Positions 8,971-17,060 of a stretch of 64,000 nucleotides of DNA are shown piece after piece; within the stretch, counting starts at the first letter, position 1; every line of letters begins with the position of its first letter. The notes below the pieces were generated by a model. That model was not told where the DNA came from, made no database searches, and saw only the letters and a program-made list of their open reading frames with translations. Origin of the DNA: Streptomyces sp. MMBL 11-1 (lineage in GTDB: Bacteria > Actinomycetota > Actinomycetes > Streptomycetales > Streptomycetaceae). The position numbers and the translations under genes are program-made. The stretch lies in contig NZ_CP117709.1 in the NCBI RefSeq assembly GCF_028622875.1, positions 7,877,001 to 7,941,000 on the forward strand, given 5' to 3'.

Positions 8971-9348
8971 TCAGCTCTTCACCAGGCAGAAGGGGTGCCC
9001 GGCGGGATCGGCGTACACGCGCCAGCCGCGTCCTTCGTCTCCGGCGTCGAGCAGGGACGCCCCGCGTGCCAGAACCTCCTCGTGCGCGCGTTCCTGATCG
9101 GTGACGCGGAAGTCCAGGTGGAACTGCTGGGGCGGGTCCTGCCCGGGCCAGCGCGGCGGCAGGTGGTCGGCCACCCGCTGAAAGGCGACGACGAGCCCGC
9201 CGGGTGTGTGCAGCGTGGACCAGTCCGCGTCGCACTCCCACCGCCGGTCGGGGCGGTCGACCTCACCCCCGAGCAACGACGCGTAGAAGCCGGCCAGGGC
9301 CCTCGGGTCCGGGCAGTCCAGGACCACGCACTCCAGTTCAGCGATCAT
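8971..9348 (-). CDS. VOC family protein (glyoxalase-like)
   Basis: A 125-aa protein with two paired beta-alpha-beta-beta-beta modules of the vicinal oxygen chelate fold. The N-terminal VVLDCPDPRALAGFY module and the C-terminal WRVYADPAGHPFCLV segment are typical of the glyoxalase/bleomycin-resistance superfamily. The fold binds metals or small hydrophobic molecules. This subgroup (6-carboxy-style 'VOC' proteins of actinobacteria) has no assigned substrate. It is a single-gene unit convergent with the ctaD pair. Family assignment is firm, function is not. Confidence 0.85.
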   Translation of the reverse strand: MIAELECVVLDCPDPRALAGFYASLLGGEVDRPDRRWECDADWSTLHTPGGLVVAFQRVADHLPPRWPGQDPPQQFHLDFRVTDQERAHEEVLARGASLLDAGDEGRGWRVYADPAGHPFCLVKS

Positions 9349-9505
9349 GGCCGCATATTAAGGGCCCCGGACGCCGCCCGGCAGGGGCCGGTCTGATCGT
9401 CAGGTCCCCTGAGGGGTGGCCCGCCGATCCTGGCCGTGTCCACGCCGCCCGGTGCGGCACCCCGGGACCGTGGGGCCGGGCCCTTGGGTGCCGCCCCGCG
9501 TGGTC

Positions 9506-11113
9506 TCAGCGGGCCCCGAACACCTGCGTCCACACCGGACCGCCGCCGGAGTCCTGCTTCCCCACGCCGATCTCCTCGAAGGAGCAGTTGAGGATGTTCG
9601 CGCGGTGCCCCGGGCTGTCCATCCAGGACCGCATCACGTCGGCCGGGGTCCGCTGTCCTTTCGCGATGTTCTCGCCGTAGGTGGACCACTGGTAGCCGGC
9701 GGCGGTGATCCGGTCGCCGGGGTTCCTGCCGTCCTGCGAGGTGTGCGAGAAGTAGTCCTTGGCCTCCATGTCGGCGGAGTGCCGTAGCGCGGCCGTGTTG
9801 AGCCGGTCGTTGACGGTCACCGGTCCGCAGCCCTCCTTGGCCCGCTCCGCGTTGACCAACTCGGTGACCTGCTCGGCCGTGCCCGCCGGGGCGGGCGGCG
9901 CGGGCGCGGGCGGTTCTGGCTTCGGGGCCGGAGCAGGGGCGGCGGTGGTGGGCGCGGGCGGTGGCGGGGTGCCCTTCTCCGGCTTCGCCCCGGGCGTACG
10001 TGAAGCGCTCGGCGACAGGGCGGCGCTGGGCGACACGGACGCGGTGGGCGGGGGAGAGGCGGACGGCATCGGTGAGGCCGACGTGGGCGCCTGGGAGCGG
10101 GGGGCCGGAGCGTCGGCGGTGACGGTCGTCGCGTCCCGGTCGTCGCCGTCGGTGTAGAGGTGTACCGCTGCGCCGCCCGTTCCGAGCGCGGCGACCGCGA
10201 CCACGGCGGCGACGGCGGAGTTACGACGGCGCCGCCGGGCCTGCACCCGTCTGCGCTCCGCGCGCCCCGCCCCGGCGCCGTGCGAGCCCCGGCCGGGCGC
10301 CTGGAGGTGCGCAGCCGTGGTGAGCAGTTCGGGAGCGGCCCCCGCCCCCGCCGCGGCCACCGGGACCAGGGCGAGACCCACCAGCAGCCCTTCGGCGGGC
10401 ACGAGCCCCGAGCGGAGTCCCGCGCACACCGTGCATGCGCGGGCATGGCGGGCCAGCCGCTTGCGCCACAGGGCGGAGGGTACGCCGTCCCAGCCGGTGG
10501 CGAGGTCCTCCAGCAACACGCACGGCGGTTCGGCCGCCAGTGCGCCCACCACGACCCTCGCCGCCTCCAGCTGGGCCTTCATCCGCTGCACCCGTACGGC
10601 GGTGTGCTGCGGGGAGAGTCCGAGAGCCGCGGCGACCTCCGCGCGGGACAGGTGCCCGGCGGCCTCCAGCCACCACAGCGACAGCAGGGCGCGGTCGTCC
10701 TCGTCCAGCCAGCGCGTCGCCTCCGCGACCTGGCGGCGCTGGCCGGTCAGGCCCAGTTCCAGGATCGTCGCCTCGACGAAGTCCGCCCGTGGATCCGGCA
10801 GGTCGTACGCGGCGTCCAGCCGGTCCGCCGCTGTCGCACCCGACTGCCTCTCGCGCCAGTGCGCGCGTATCTCGTTCATGGCTATCGCCACCAGCCAGGA
10901 ACGGAAGCGCGACGGGTCGCGCAGTTCGGGCAGCCCCCGGAGCATGCGCAGCACCGTCTCCTGCACCACGTCGTCCACGTCCGCGTGACCGTCCAGCGCA
11001 CGTCCGACCACGTTGTACAGCAGCGGCAGGTACGCCGAGACGAGCTGGTCCTTGGCCTGCTGATCGCCGCTCCGCGCCGCCGCGATCAAGACCGTCGGGT
11101 GATCCTTGCCCAT
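9506..11113 (-). CDS. ECF sigma factor fused to a membrane anchor and extracellular CAP domain
   Basis: A 535-aa fusion. Residues 1-90 contain sigma region 2 (DVDDVVQETVLRMLRG, FRSWLVAIAMNEIRAHWRER) and about 118-185 sigma region 4 (LSRAEVAAALGLSPQHTAVRV). Around 221-228 lies HARACTVC, an HxxxCxxC motif like the zinc-binding site of ZAS anti-sigma factors. A hydrophobic stretch, an Arg-rich segment and a clear membrane helix (SAVAAVVAVAALGTGGAAV, about 298-318) follow. Then comes a Ser/Pro/Ala-rich linker (about 325-405) and, from about 411 to the end, a CAP/SCP (YkwD-like) domain (LVNAERAKEGC, YFSHTSQDGR, GHRANILN). It appears to combine transcription factor, possible self-inhibitor and outside sensor in one chain. 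The start at 11113 gives a normal sigma N-terminus; its ribosome-binding site is weak. Confidence 0.87.
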   Translation of the reverse strand: MGKDHPTVLIAAARSGDQQAKDQLVSAYLPLLYNVVGRALDGHADVDDVVQETVLRMLRGLPELRDPSRFRSWLVAIAMNEIRAHWRERQSGATAADRLDAAYDLPDPRADFVEATILELGLTGQRRQVAEATRWLDEDDRALLSLWWLEAAGHLSRAEVAAALGLSPQHTAVRVQRMKAQLEAARVVVGALAAEPPCVLLEDLATGWDGVPSALWRKRLARHARACTVCAGLRSGLVPAEGLLVGLALVPVAAAGAGAAPELLTTAAHLQAPGRGSHGAGAGRAERRRVQARRRRRNSAVAAVVAVAALGTGGAAVHLYTDGDDRDATTVTADAPAPRSQAPTSASPMPSASPPPTASVSPSAALSPSASRTPGAKPEKGTPPPPAPTTAAPAPAPKPEPPAPAPPAPAGTAEQVTELVNAERAKEGCGPVTVNDRLNTAALRHSADMEAKDYFSHTSQDGRNPGDRITAAGYQWSTYGENIAKGQRTPADVMRSWMDSPGHRANILNCSFEEIGVGKQDSGGGPVWTQVFGAR

Positions 11114-11290
11114 GCTGTGCTCACTCTTCCGGGGTCCGGTGCTGTCACTTCCCACACTCGGGAGACGGGGTGCGGGCGGGGCGATAACAACAATCCGGCG
11201 GGCAACCCCGGAAACTTCGCCCGCCGCACCCCGCCACAGGGCCACGGCGGCCCCGGTGGTGGCGGTGCGCGCGTCAGGCCGGAACGCACT

Positions 11291-11344
11291 CCGCGCACCG
11301 GTCCGGGCCACGGAGAGCGCTCCGTGGCCCGGACCGGTGCGCGG
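11291..11344 (-). terminator. Long perfect hairpin (about 25-bp stem)
   Basis: Two exactly complementary arms (11291-11314 and 11321-11344, beginning CCGCGCACCGGTCCGGG) with a closing G-C pair leave a 4-nt loop. It is 37 bp past the stop of the antitoxin-like gene on the minus strand and 178 bp before the sigma/CAP gene, so it most likely terminates the former and insulates the latter. Confidence 0.75.
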
Positions 11345-11380
11345 GACGTACGGCAGCCGTACGGTCGCCGGCGGGGCGGC

Positions 11381-11575
11381 TCAGGTGCGGGGCGGCCCGT
11401 CCTGGTCGCGGTCCGTCCCGAACTGCTGCCTGAGCTTGTCCTGGGCGGTGTCGACGTGGCCCTTGTACTTGCCCTTCGTACGGTCGTCGACCATGTCGCC
11501 GGCCTTGTCGACGCCCTTGCCGACATGTTCCTCGTGACCCTTGAGCATCTTCTTGATCTTGTCCAGTGCGGACAT
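11381..11575 (-). CDS. MT0933-like antitoxin family protein
   Basis: A 64-aa, highly charged protein beginning MSALDKIKKMLKGHEE, with the pattern GKGVDKAGDMVDDRTKGKY and a C-terminal DKLRQQFG. This matches the actinobacterial MT0933/Rv0909-type antitoxin family (small Lys/Asp-rich proteins; similar in look to CsbD-type stress proteins). A strong GAGGAGGAC ribosome-binding site precedes the ATG at 11575. The SRPBCC-type toxin that accompanies Rv0909 is not adjacent, so here it may be a lone stress protein rather than half of a toxin-antitoxin pair. Confidence 0.75.
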   Translation of the reverse strand: MSALDKIKKMLKGHEEHVGKGVDKAGDMVDDRTKGKYKGHVDTAQDKLRQQFGTDRDQDGPPRT

Positions 11576-11748
11576 GCGTCCTCCTCGTCGACTCTGCGCC
11601 CCCACCACCTCAAGGGTCACCGCACCGAGCACCGCGCGCATCCCCGCCGGGCACGACGAGGACGCCGACAGGTGGGACGGAGGAGGATGGGACGTGTGAA
11701 GCGGCGCCCACTGGGCACATACCGGTTGACCAGGAGGAGGTGGTGGCA

Positions 11749-11847
11749 ATGGGCCGCATCCGAGTCGTCGTCCGTCGTCCCCCGCCCCCTTCGGGGCCCC
11801 CGCCACTGGATCTGCGCACCCCGTCCGGGCGCCCCCTGCCGTACTGA
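11749..11847 (+). CDS. Possible 32-aa proline-rich small protein
   Basis: A short ORF starting MGRIRVVVRRPPPPSG, with an excellent AGGAGGAGG ribosome-binding site and a TTGACC box about 20 bp upstream of the start. The product has a basic N-terminus and a Pro-rich remainder. It sits in a 315-bp gap between the antitoxin-like gene and the MASE1 gene, both on the opposite strand. The only evidence is the quality of the translation signals; I recognise no family. Confidence 0.4.
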   Translation: MGRIRVVVRRPPPPSGPPPLDLRTPSGRPLPY

Positions 11848-11890
11848 CCGCCGGCGCCCCGGCCCCTGGAGTCACCGGTGCGCCACCGTG

Positions 11891-12961
11891 CTATCGGTGA
11901 TCCGGGTGGGGACCGCCGTCGAGCGGTCCATGCCGTCGTGGTCGGTCCTCGTACCGCGCCGCGGCCGGCCCCGACAGCGGCGCCAGCCGTTCCACCAGGG
12001 CCTCCAGCTCCTCGACGGCGTGTTCCGTCTCGCGACGGATGTTCTTGTGCTCCGCGACGACGGCCCCGAGCAGCAGCGCGGTGAGCGCGACGCTGCCGTT
12101 GAGCAGCGAGAGGTTGGCCATGATCTCCATCAGGCTGTGCCCGGCGAACGGCCCCAGTCCATCCGTCGCGGCGATGATGGCGAGCACCGAGACGACCAGG
12201 GCGCACGGAGCGCTGCCGGGCAGCTGGAAGCGCAGGGCCGCCCAGATGATCACGGGGAACACCAGATAGATCATCGACAGCGAGCTGCGCGTGGCGATCA
12301 ACGACGACACGACCACGACGGTCGCGAGGACCGACGCCTCCAGCCACCGGTCGGACGGGCGGGGCCACCGCACCCCGCGCAGGACCAGCAGCACAGGGGT
12401 GACCACCAGGACCCCCATCACGTCCCCCGCCCACCAGGACGCCCAGACCAGCCAGTACCGTCCCGGCGGAGCCTTGCCGTCGAGCAGCAGCGTGAAACTC
12501 CCGATGCCGGCGCTGATCAGCATCCCCGCGAACGCCCCGAGAAACACCAGGCAGACGCCGTCCCGCAGCCGCACCAGCTCACTGCGGAAACCGACCTTCC
12601 GCAACAGGGCGTACGAGGCGAGCGGGGCGACCGTGTTGCCGAACATGATGGCCAGACTGCTCACGGTGAACGCGCTGCCGGTCTCGAGGACGGTGAGCAG
12701 CGCGCCCAGCGCGATGCCCGGCCAGACGCGGACGCCCAGACACAGCAGCGCGGCCAGGGCGATCCCGGTGGGGGGCCACAGAGGCGTGACGACCGCGCCG
12801 TCCACGACGACCTGACGCATCAGCCCGAGATGCCCCGACAGGTAGTAGGCGGCGGCCACGCCCAGGATCTGCGCCACGTACACGGCCCGGCGTCTGGCTT
12901 CCTCGGTGCGGATCACACCCCTCATCAGACACCGACCGTGACGGGACTCGGCAGGTGACAC
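11891..12961 (-). CDS. MASE1-domain integral membrane sensor protein
   Basis: A protein of up to 356 aa with about eight membrane helices. It includes the TPLWPPTGIALAALL segment diagnostic of the MASE1 sensory domain (about residues 25-310) and ends in a short charged cytoplasmic tail with a coiled-coil-like EEHAVEELEALVERL-type stretch. MASE1 usually sits before GGDEF, kinase or phosphatase domains. Here it has no output domain of its own but lies 18 bp downstream of a separate PP2C phosphatase gene. The start is uncertain: a GTG at 12961 is annotated, with an ATG at 12925 as the alternative; neither has a clear ribosome-binding site. Confidence 0.83.
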   Translation of the reverse strand: MSPAESRHGRCLMRGVIRTEEARRRAVYVAQILGVAAAYYLSGHLGLMRQVVVDGAVVTPLWPPTGIALAALLCLGVRVWPGIALGALLTVLETGSAFTVSSLAIMFGNTVAPLASYALLRKVGFRSELVRLRDGVCLVFLGAFAGMLISAGIGSFTLLLDGKAPPGRYWLVWASWWAGDVMGVLVVTPVLLVLRGVRWPRPSDRWLEASVLATVVVVSSLIATRSSLSMIYLVFPVIIWAALRFQLPGSAPCALVVSVLAIIAATDGLGPFAGHSLMEIMANLSLLNGSVALTALLLGAVVAEHKNIRRETEHAVEELEALVERLAPLSGPAAARYEDRPRRHGPLDGGPHPDHR

Positions 12962-12979
12962 GCGCGGTACGGTCCGGCG

Positions 12980-13813
12980 TCACCGCGGCCCGCGGCGAGC
13001 CGCAGCATGCCGCAGGACCAGTACGGCGGCATCGTCCTCGTGCCCCGTCACCTCCGTCGCGCGCAGGACTTCGTCGGCCAGCTGCGCCGCGCTCGCACCG
13101 ACGTGCGAGGCGACCAGCCCCCGTACTCGCTCCAGGCCGTCCTCGATCAGCAGCGAGGGCCCCTCGACGACCCCGTCGGTGAGGAGCACGATCGCCCCGT
13201 CCGAGTCGAGGGTGCGCCGGGTGACGGGGTAGCCCTCGCCGGGCTCGATGCCCAGCGGCATACCGCCCGGGTCCTCGGTGACGCCGGAACGGCCCTCCGA
13301 GGTGGCCCACACGCATGCCACGTGCCCGGCCCGCGCGCAGTGCAGTTCCCAGGTCGTCGGGTCCAGACGCATGAAGGTGCAGGTGGCGAAGAGGCTCGAG
13401 TCCACGGACACCAACAGATCGTTCGTCCGGCCCAGGACCTCGCCCGGATCGGACGCCGTGCCCGCGATGGCCCGCATCGCGATACGGACCTGTCCCATGA
13501 AGGCGGCGGCCTCGACATCATGACCCTGTACGTCGCCGATGGCGAAGCCGAGGGTCCCGTCCGCGAGCGGGAAACCGTCGTACCAGTCGCCGCCGATGTC
13601 CAGGCCGTGGCGGGCGGGCGCGTAGCGTGCCGCGGACTGGAGACCGGGGAGCGTGGGCAGGGCCGCCGGAAGCATGTCGCGCTGGAGTGCCTGCGCGAGC
13701 TCCACCCTGGCCTGGTGGAACTCCACTTCGCGCCGAGCGCGGGCAGTGAGGTTCTGCAAGGTGTTGAGCAGGTCTTCGGCGCTAGCTGAGCGGGGAGTCC
13801 GACGCCGGTTCAT
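12980..13813 (-). CDS. PP2C/SpoIIE family serine phosphatase
   Basis: A 277-aa protein. An N-terminal helical region (about 10-50, likely a coiled-coil linker, with LAQALQRDMLPAALP typical of the segment before SpoIIE domains) leads into a SpoIIE/PP2C phosphatase domain with GGDWYDGFPL, AIGDVQGHDVEAAAFMG and GHEDDAAVLVL, which carry the acidic metal ligands. It is the first gene of a two-gene unit with the MASE1 membrane protein. The pair could act as a split membrane-sensor/phosphatase that dephosphorylates an anti-sigma-factor antagonist. Confidence 0.9.
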   Translation of the reverse strand: MNRRRTPRSASAEDLLNTLQNLTARARREVEFHQARVELAQALQRDMLPAALPTLPGLQSAARYAPARHGLDIGGDWYDGFPLADGTLGFAIGDVQGHDVEAAAFMGQVRIAMRAIAGTASDPGEVLGRTNDLLVSVDSSLFATCTFMRLDPTTWELHCARAGHVACVWATSEGRSGVTEDPGGMPLGIEPGEGYPVTRRTLDSDGAIVLLTDGVVEGPSLLIEDGLERVRGLVASHVGASAAQLADEVLRATEVTGHEDDAAVLVLRHAAARRGPR

Positions 13814-13912
13814 GTGCCGCTCCGCGGTGCGTTATGTCCCTGAATCATAGGGCGGGCGACCCCGAGCGGCGACTGCGGGCGCTTTCGCGTCCCCGCCGGC
13901 CCGGGGCACCGC

Positions 13913-14533
13913 TCAGGACGGCCGGGCGCGATACAGATCGCGGAGCAGGGCGATCTCGGCACCGTGGTGCAGCACCTCCTGGTTGACCCACCAGACGACG
14001 TCGACGAAGAGGTCCTCGGCGTCGCTGCCGTTCGGATAGGTGCTGTAGCCGACGGTGTCCAGGGCCGCGTCGTCGGCGGTGAGCAGGGCTTCGCGCCAGG
14101 CGGCGGACGCGGTCTCGAAGGCGGCCACCGCCCCGGCGGCGTCGCCCGGAGTCCGGTAGCCGTCGCGCGTGAGCGTCCTGCCGCCACGGGTGTGGTCGGC
14201 ACGGAGGGTGAGCATCTCGGCAAGATGACTCAGACGCCACGCGAGGGTGGTGAACGGAGGGGGGAACGGATGCGGGGAGTCCGCCGAGTCCCGCCCCCAG
14301 TCCCCGGCTCCCGCCAGTACGGTCGCCCGCGCCCCGGGGCCGTCGCCGCGACGGCGTACGGACCAGCAGTCGGGCACGGGCTCCCAGAGGAGCTCGTCGT
14401 CATCGAGCGGGGTGACGCCGATGTCCGTGCCGTTGCCGCTGTCCATGACGGGGCCGGCCAGGCGGGCGAGGAGCCGTTCGCAGGCGAAGTCGAACTGTTC
14501 CAGGAGCGGAATCAGGCGGAGTGGAAGGGCCAT
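13913..14533 (-). CDS. DinB-like / maleylpyruvate isomerase N-terminal family protein
   Basis: A 206-aa four-helix-bundle protein. Features are a FACERLLARLAG first helix, WEPVPDCWSVR after it, LAWRLSHLAEMLTLRADH with a potential metal-ligand histidine, and VVWWVNQEVLHHGAEIALLRDLY at the end. The spaced histidines fit the DinB metal-binding fold, which in actinobacteria includes mycothiol-dependent enzymes. The ATG at 14533 begins the conserved region; no ribosome-binding site is visible, so the mRNA may be leaderless. The substrate is unknown. Confidence 0.75.
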   Translation of the reverse strand: MALPLRLIPLLEQFDFACERLLARLAGPVMDSGNGTDIGVTPLDDDELLWEPVPDCWSVRRRGDGPGARATVLAGAGDWGRDSADSPHPFPPPFTTLAWRLSHLAEMLTLRADHTRGGRTLTRDGYRTPGDAAGAVAAFETASAAWREALLTADDAALDTVGYSTYPNGSDAEDLFVDVVWWVNQEVLHHGAEIALLRDLYRARPS

Positions 14534-14684
14534 CGGAGGAGCGTGCCACGGCCGACGGACGGGCGCGAGCCCAATTTCCGGCGCCCGCACCCCGCAGGGC
14601 CGCACCGGCCGCCGCCAAGCCTGACGCTGGCCGGATGGACCCTCGTACCGAGCCGTTGTCAGTGCCCGGTGGGATGCTGCCCGC

Positions 14685-14954
14685 ATGGACGAGCTGATGA
14701 GGCAGCGACGGGTGTACGGCACCGACCACGACGACCCCCGCCCCGGGCCGAGGCCGGGGCACGACTACCGGGAGCTGGTCGGCGGCCCGCTCGACGGGCT
14801 GCTGCTCGACGTCACCGGCTGGGGCGAGGCGGATCTGCGCGACGGCGTCGGGCTGGTCACCGAGATCGGCGCCTACGGGCCCGGAGGACGTGCCGAGTAC
14901 GGGCCGCGGTCGCCGGACAGCCACCAATGGGACTGGCGCGGCGACGTGCGGTGA
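14685..14954 (+). CDS. Hypothetical protein, 89 aa
   Basis: A small hydrophilic protein beginning MDELMRQRRVYGTDH. It has a central GGPLDGLLLDVTGW segment and ends near the tRNA gene. It shows no membrane segment or signal peptide and no motif I can name. Its 5' end is 152 bp from the divergent DinB-like gene. Coding character (third-position GC, conserved-looking GGPLDG motif) supports it, but the ribosome-binding site is weak. Confidence 0.6.
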   Translation: MDELMRQRRVYGTDHDDPRPGPRPGHDYRELVGGPLDGLLLDVTGWGEADLRDGVGLVTEIGAYGPGGRAEYGPRSPDSHQWDWRGDVR

Positions 14955-14972
14955 GAGACCGGGTGACGAGGG

Positions 14973-15045
14973 CAGGGGCGGCAGGAATCGAACCTGCGAC
15001 ATACGGTTTTGGAGACCGCCGCTCTGGCCGCTGAGCTACGCCCCT
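14973..15045 (-). tRNA. tRNA-Trp (anticodon CCA)
   Basis: On the minus strand the acceptor stem AGGGGCG (15039-15045) pairs with CGCCCCT (14974-14980), and the discriminator is G. The D-arm (TAGCTCAGCGGCCAGAGC), an anticodon arm with loop CTCCAAA (anticodon CCA) and a TPsiC arm (GCAGGTTCGATTCCTGC) are all present. The CCA tail is not encoded. No integrase gene or repeated tRNA 3' end is seen nearby, so there is no sign of use as an attachment site. Confidence 0.95.
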
Positions 15046-15245
15046 TGGTTACGGGTGAAGCCTGGCACGCGCGCGCCAGGACACCAACAGATTTACCGGG
15101 CGTGGCACGGGACCCCGTCAGGCACGCGGAACGGCCCCACGCGCGGCCGGGGGCCGGATGACGGTGGGGAGCCGCCCCCGGGGCGCCGGGCGAGCCGGGG
15201 GACGGGCTGTGGGCCGGGCCACGCCGTCCGATAGGTTGGCCGGTC

Positions 15246-16751
15246 ATGTGGGCTTTGAGCGCGGTCGGGCACCGTCGGCTGGGTGTGGCGGGATCCCTGA
15301 CGATCGTCGTCGGTGGCTGGTTCGCCGGGAAGCTGCCGGTTCACGACCCCTGGGGTCTGTGGACCGACCACGGCTCCGCCACGAAGGCGGCGGCGGCCGT
15401 CCTCGCCTACGTCGGACTGACCGTGCTCCTCGTGGCCTGGTGGCAGTACGGCAAGACCGGCTCCACCGGCCGTGACACGCTCGTCACCCTCGCCTGGTGG
15501 ACGGCACCGTTCCTGCTCGCGCCCCCGCTCTACAGCGCCGACGTCTACAGCTACATCGCCCAGGGCGCGATGGTCCTCGAAGGGCACGACGTCTACACCG
15601 CGGGACCTTCCGCCCTGGACCCCGGCGGAATCGGCGGCGATGCCGCGGCGAGCGTCGGCAACCACTGGCGCGACACCCCGGCCCCGTACGGACCCCTCTT
15701 CCTGCTGCTTTCCGCGGCCGTCGCCTGGATCACCGGCGGAACGATCGTTCCCGCCGTTCTGGCGATGCGGATGCTCGCGCTCGTCTCCCTGGCCCTGATC
15801 GTCTGGTCCCTGCGCCGCCTGGCGCGCGAACACGGCCGCAGCGAGAGCCGCGCCCTGTGGCTGGGAGCCCTCAATCCGCTGCTCCTGATGCATGTGGTCG
15901 GCGGCGTGCACAACGACGGGCTGATGATCGGCCTGATGCTCGCAGGCCTGGTGCTCGCCCTGCGCGGCAGATGGATCGCGGGCAGCGCCCTCGTCGGCCT
16001 GGCCATGATGGTGAAGTCCCCGGCGGCCGTGGCACTCCTGTTCATCGGGGTTCTCGTGCACGCGTCCGCGGCCGGCCCCCAGTGGCGCCGTTGGGCCAAG
16101 GGACTGCTCGCGCCGGGCGTGATCGCGTGCGCGGTCGCCGGAGGTGCCACGCTGATCAGCGGCACCGGATTCGGCTGGCTCCAGACCCAGGGCGTCGCCG
16201 CGAACATCCACACCGCGCTCTCCGTCACCAGCGACGTCGGCCTCGGCCTGGGGGAGCTGGCCCGGCTGCTCCTGGGTGTCGACGCGGCGCCGGTCAAGTC
16301 CGCCGTCCAGACACTGGGCCTGGCAGCCGCGCTCGCAGTGATCATCCTGCTGGCCCGGCGGGCGATGCGGGGCAGCATGACGCCCGCCCACGCCCTCGGC
16401 CTGTCGCTGCTCGTCCTGGTAGCCCTCTCGCCCATGGTCCAGCCCTGGTACCTGCTGTGGGGCATGGCCGTCGTCGCCGCGACCGACCAGTACGGCCGCC
16501 TCTCCGCCGTTCTGATCGTGCTCTCGGCGGCGCTGGTGTACGAGACCCACCCCATGGGCGCCACCCCGCCCTACGGATTCGCCCTGGCCGGACTCGCCGC
16601 CGTCCTCGGTACTCTCGCGATCCGGCGGGCCCCCGTCGTGCCGCCCGGCGTTCGGCTGCCCGGCCAGCGGGGGCCCGCGGATCCGGCGGAGAACCAGGAG
16701 ACCTCCGCGTCCGTCACCTCCCCCGCCCCGGCCCCGCAGAACGCTCCCTGA
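15246..16751 (+). CDS. mptB: Polyprenol-phosphomannose-dependent alpha-1,6-mannosyltransferase (MptB-like)
   Basis: A 501-aa integral membrane GT-C-type glycosyltransferase with about twelve hydrophobic segments. An acidic loop follows the first helices (LYSADVYSYIAQGAMVLEGHDVY), with the DxxxY pattern expected for the catalytic loop. Further signature-like segments are WRDTPAPYGPLFL, VVGGVHNDGLMIGLML and MVQPWYLLWG, as in the MptA/MptB family of lipomannan-type mannosyltransferases. It uses polyprenyl-phosphate mannose outside the membrane. In streptomycetes the acceptor is not established. It is a single-gene unit. The C-terminal ~30 residues are a disordered Pro/Ala tail. Confidence 0.85.
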   Translation: MWALSAVGHRRLGVAGSLTIVVGGWFAGKLPVHDPWGLWTDHGSATKAAAAVLAYVGLTVLLVAWWQYGKTGSTGRDTLVTLAWWTAPFLLAPPLYSADVYSYIAQGAMVLEGHDVYTAGPSALDPGGIGGDAAASVGNHWRDTPAPYGPLFLLLSAAVAWITGGTIVPAVLAMRMLALVSLALIVWSLRRLAREHGRSESRALWLGALNPLLLMHVVGGVHNDGLMIGLMLAGLVLALRGRWIAGSALVGLAMMVKSPAAVALLFIGVLVHASAAGPQWRRWAKGLLAPGVIACAVAGGATLISGTGFGWLQTQGVAANIHTALSVTSDVGLGLGELARLLLGVDAAPVKSAVQTLGLAAALAVIILLARRAMRGSMTPAHALGLSLLVLVALSPMVQPWYLLWGMAVVAATDQYGRLSAVLIVLSAALVYETHPMGATPPYGFALAGLAAVLGTLAIRRAPVVPPGVRLPGQRGPADPAENQETSASVTSPAPAPQNAP

Positions 16752-17060
16752 ACACATCCTCTCGACGCCCGGCAAGATCGTCGGCTACGCTGAGCAAGTC
16801 CTGTTGTCTCCGATAGAGGTGGACGTTGCGCATCTGAGGTCCGCGATCATCGCGCGGTACGGCCCTGGCCCGTACACGGTCACGACGCTGTCGGCACTTC
16901 TGCCGCCCGTGGCTTCCGCGTGGATGCGACCTCGGTGCTGAGCCGTCCCTCACCTTCGCAGGACTGTTCTTCCCACCACTTTCCGGCCCCCGGCCGGGTC
17001 GCCGCGTGCTGTTCGCATACGAAGCCCCCCGTTCCTTCCGCTTCCGACTGCGAGAACCCC
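16752..17060 (+). other. Leader region before the ABC-F gene
   Basis: A 309-bp gap without a clear gene. It has a short perfect hairpin (CGCGAT-C-ATCGCG, 16842-16854) and a 5-codon ORF (M-R-P-R-C, 16924-16941). Expression of many ABC-F genes is attenuated through such short leader ORFs, but this one has no visible ribosome-binding site. I could not define the promoter with confidence. Confidence 0.35.

Noticed and set aside
11381..11575. Annotation of the 64-aa gene as CsbD
   Set aside because: The Lys/Asp pattern and the DKAGDMVDDRTKGKY segment fit the MT0933-type family better than the GKxKExxGKxT pattern of CsbD. The two are similar in composition, so this is a preference rather than proof.
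10160..12958. A 932-codon plus-strand frame
   Set aside because: Antisense to the sigma/CAP gene, the antitoxin-like gene and the MASE1 gene, with low-complexity composition.
14973..15080. tRNA-Trp as an integration site for a mobile element
   Set aside because: No integrase, no repeated tRNA 3' end and no change in gene content or base composition on either side. The CCTGGC...GCCAGG hairpin at 15061-15080 upstream of the tRNA looks incidental.
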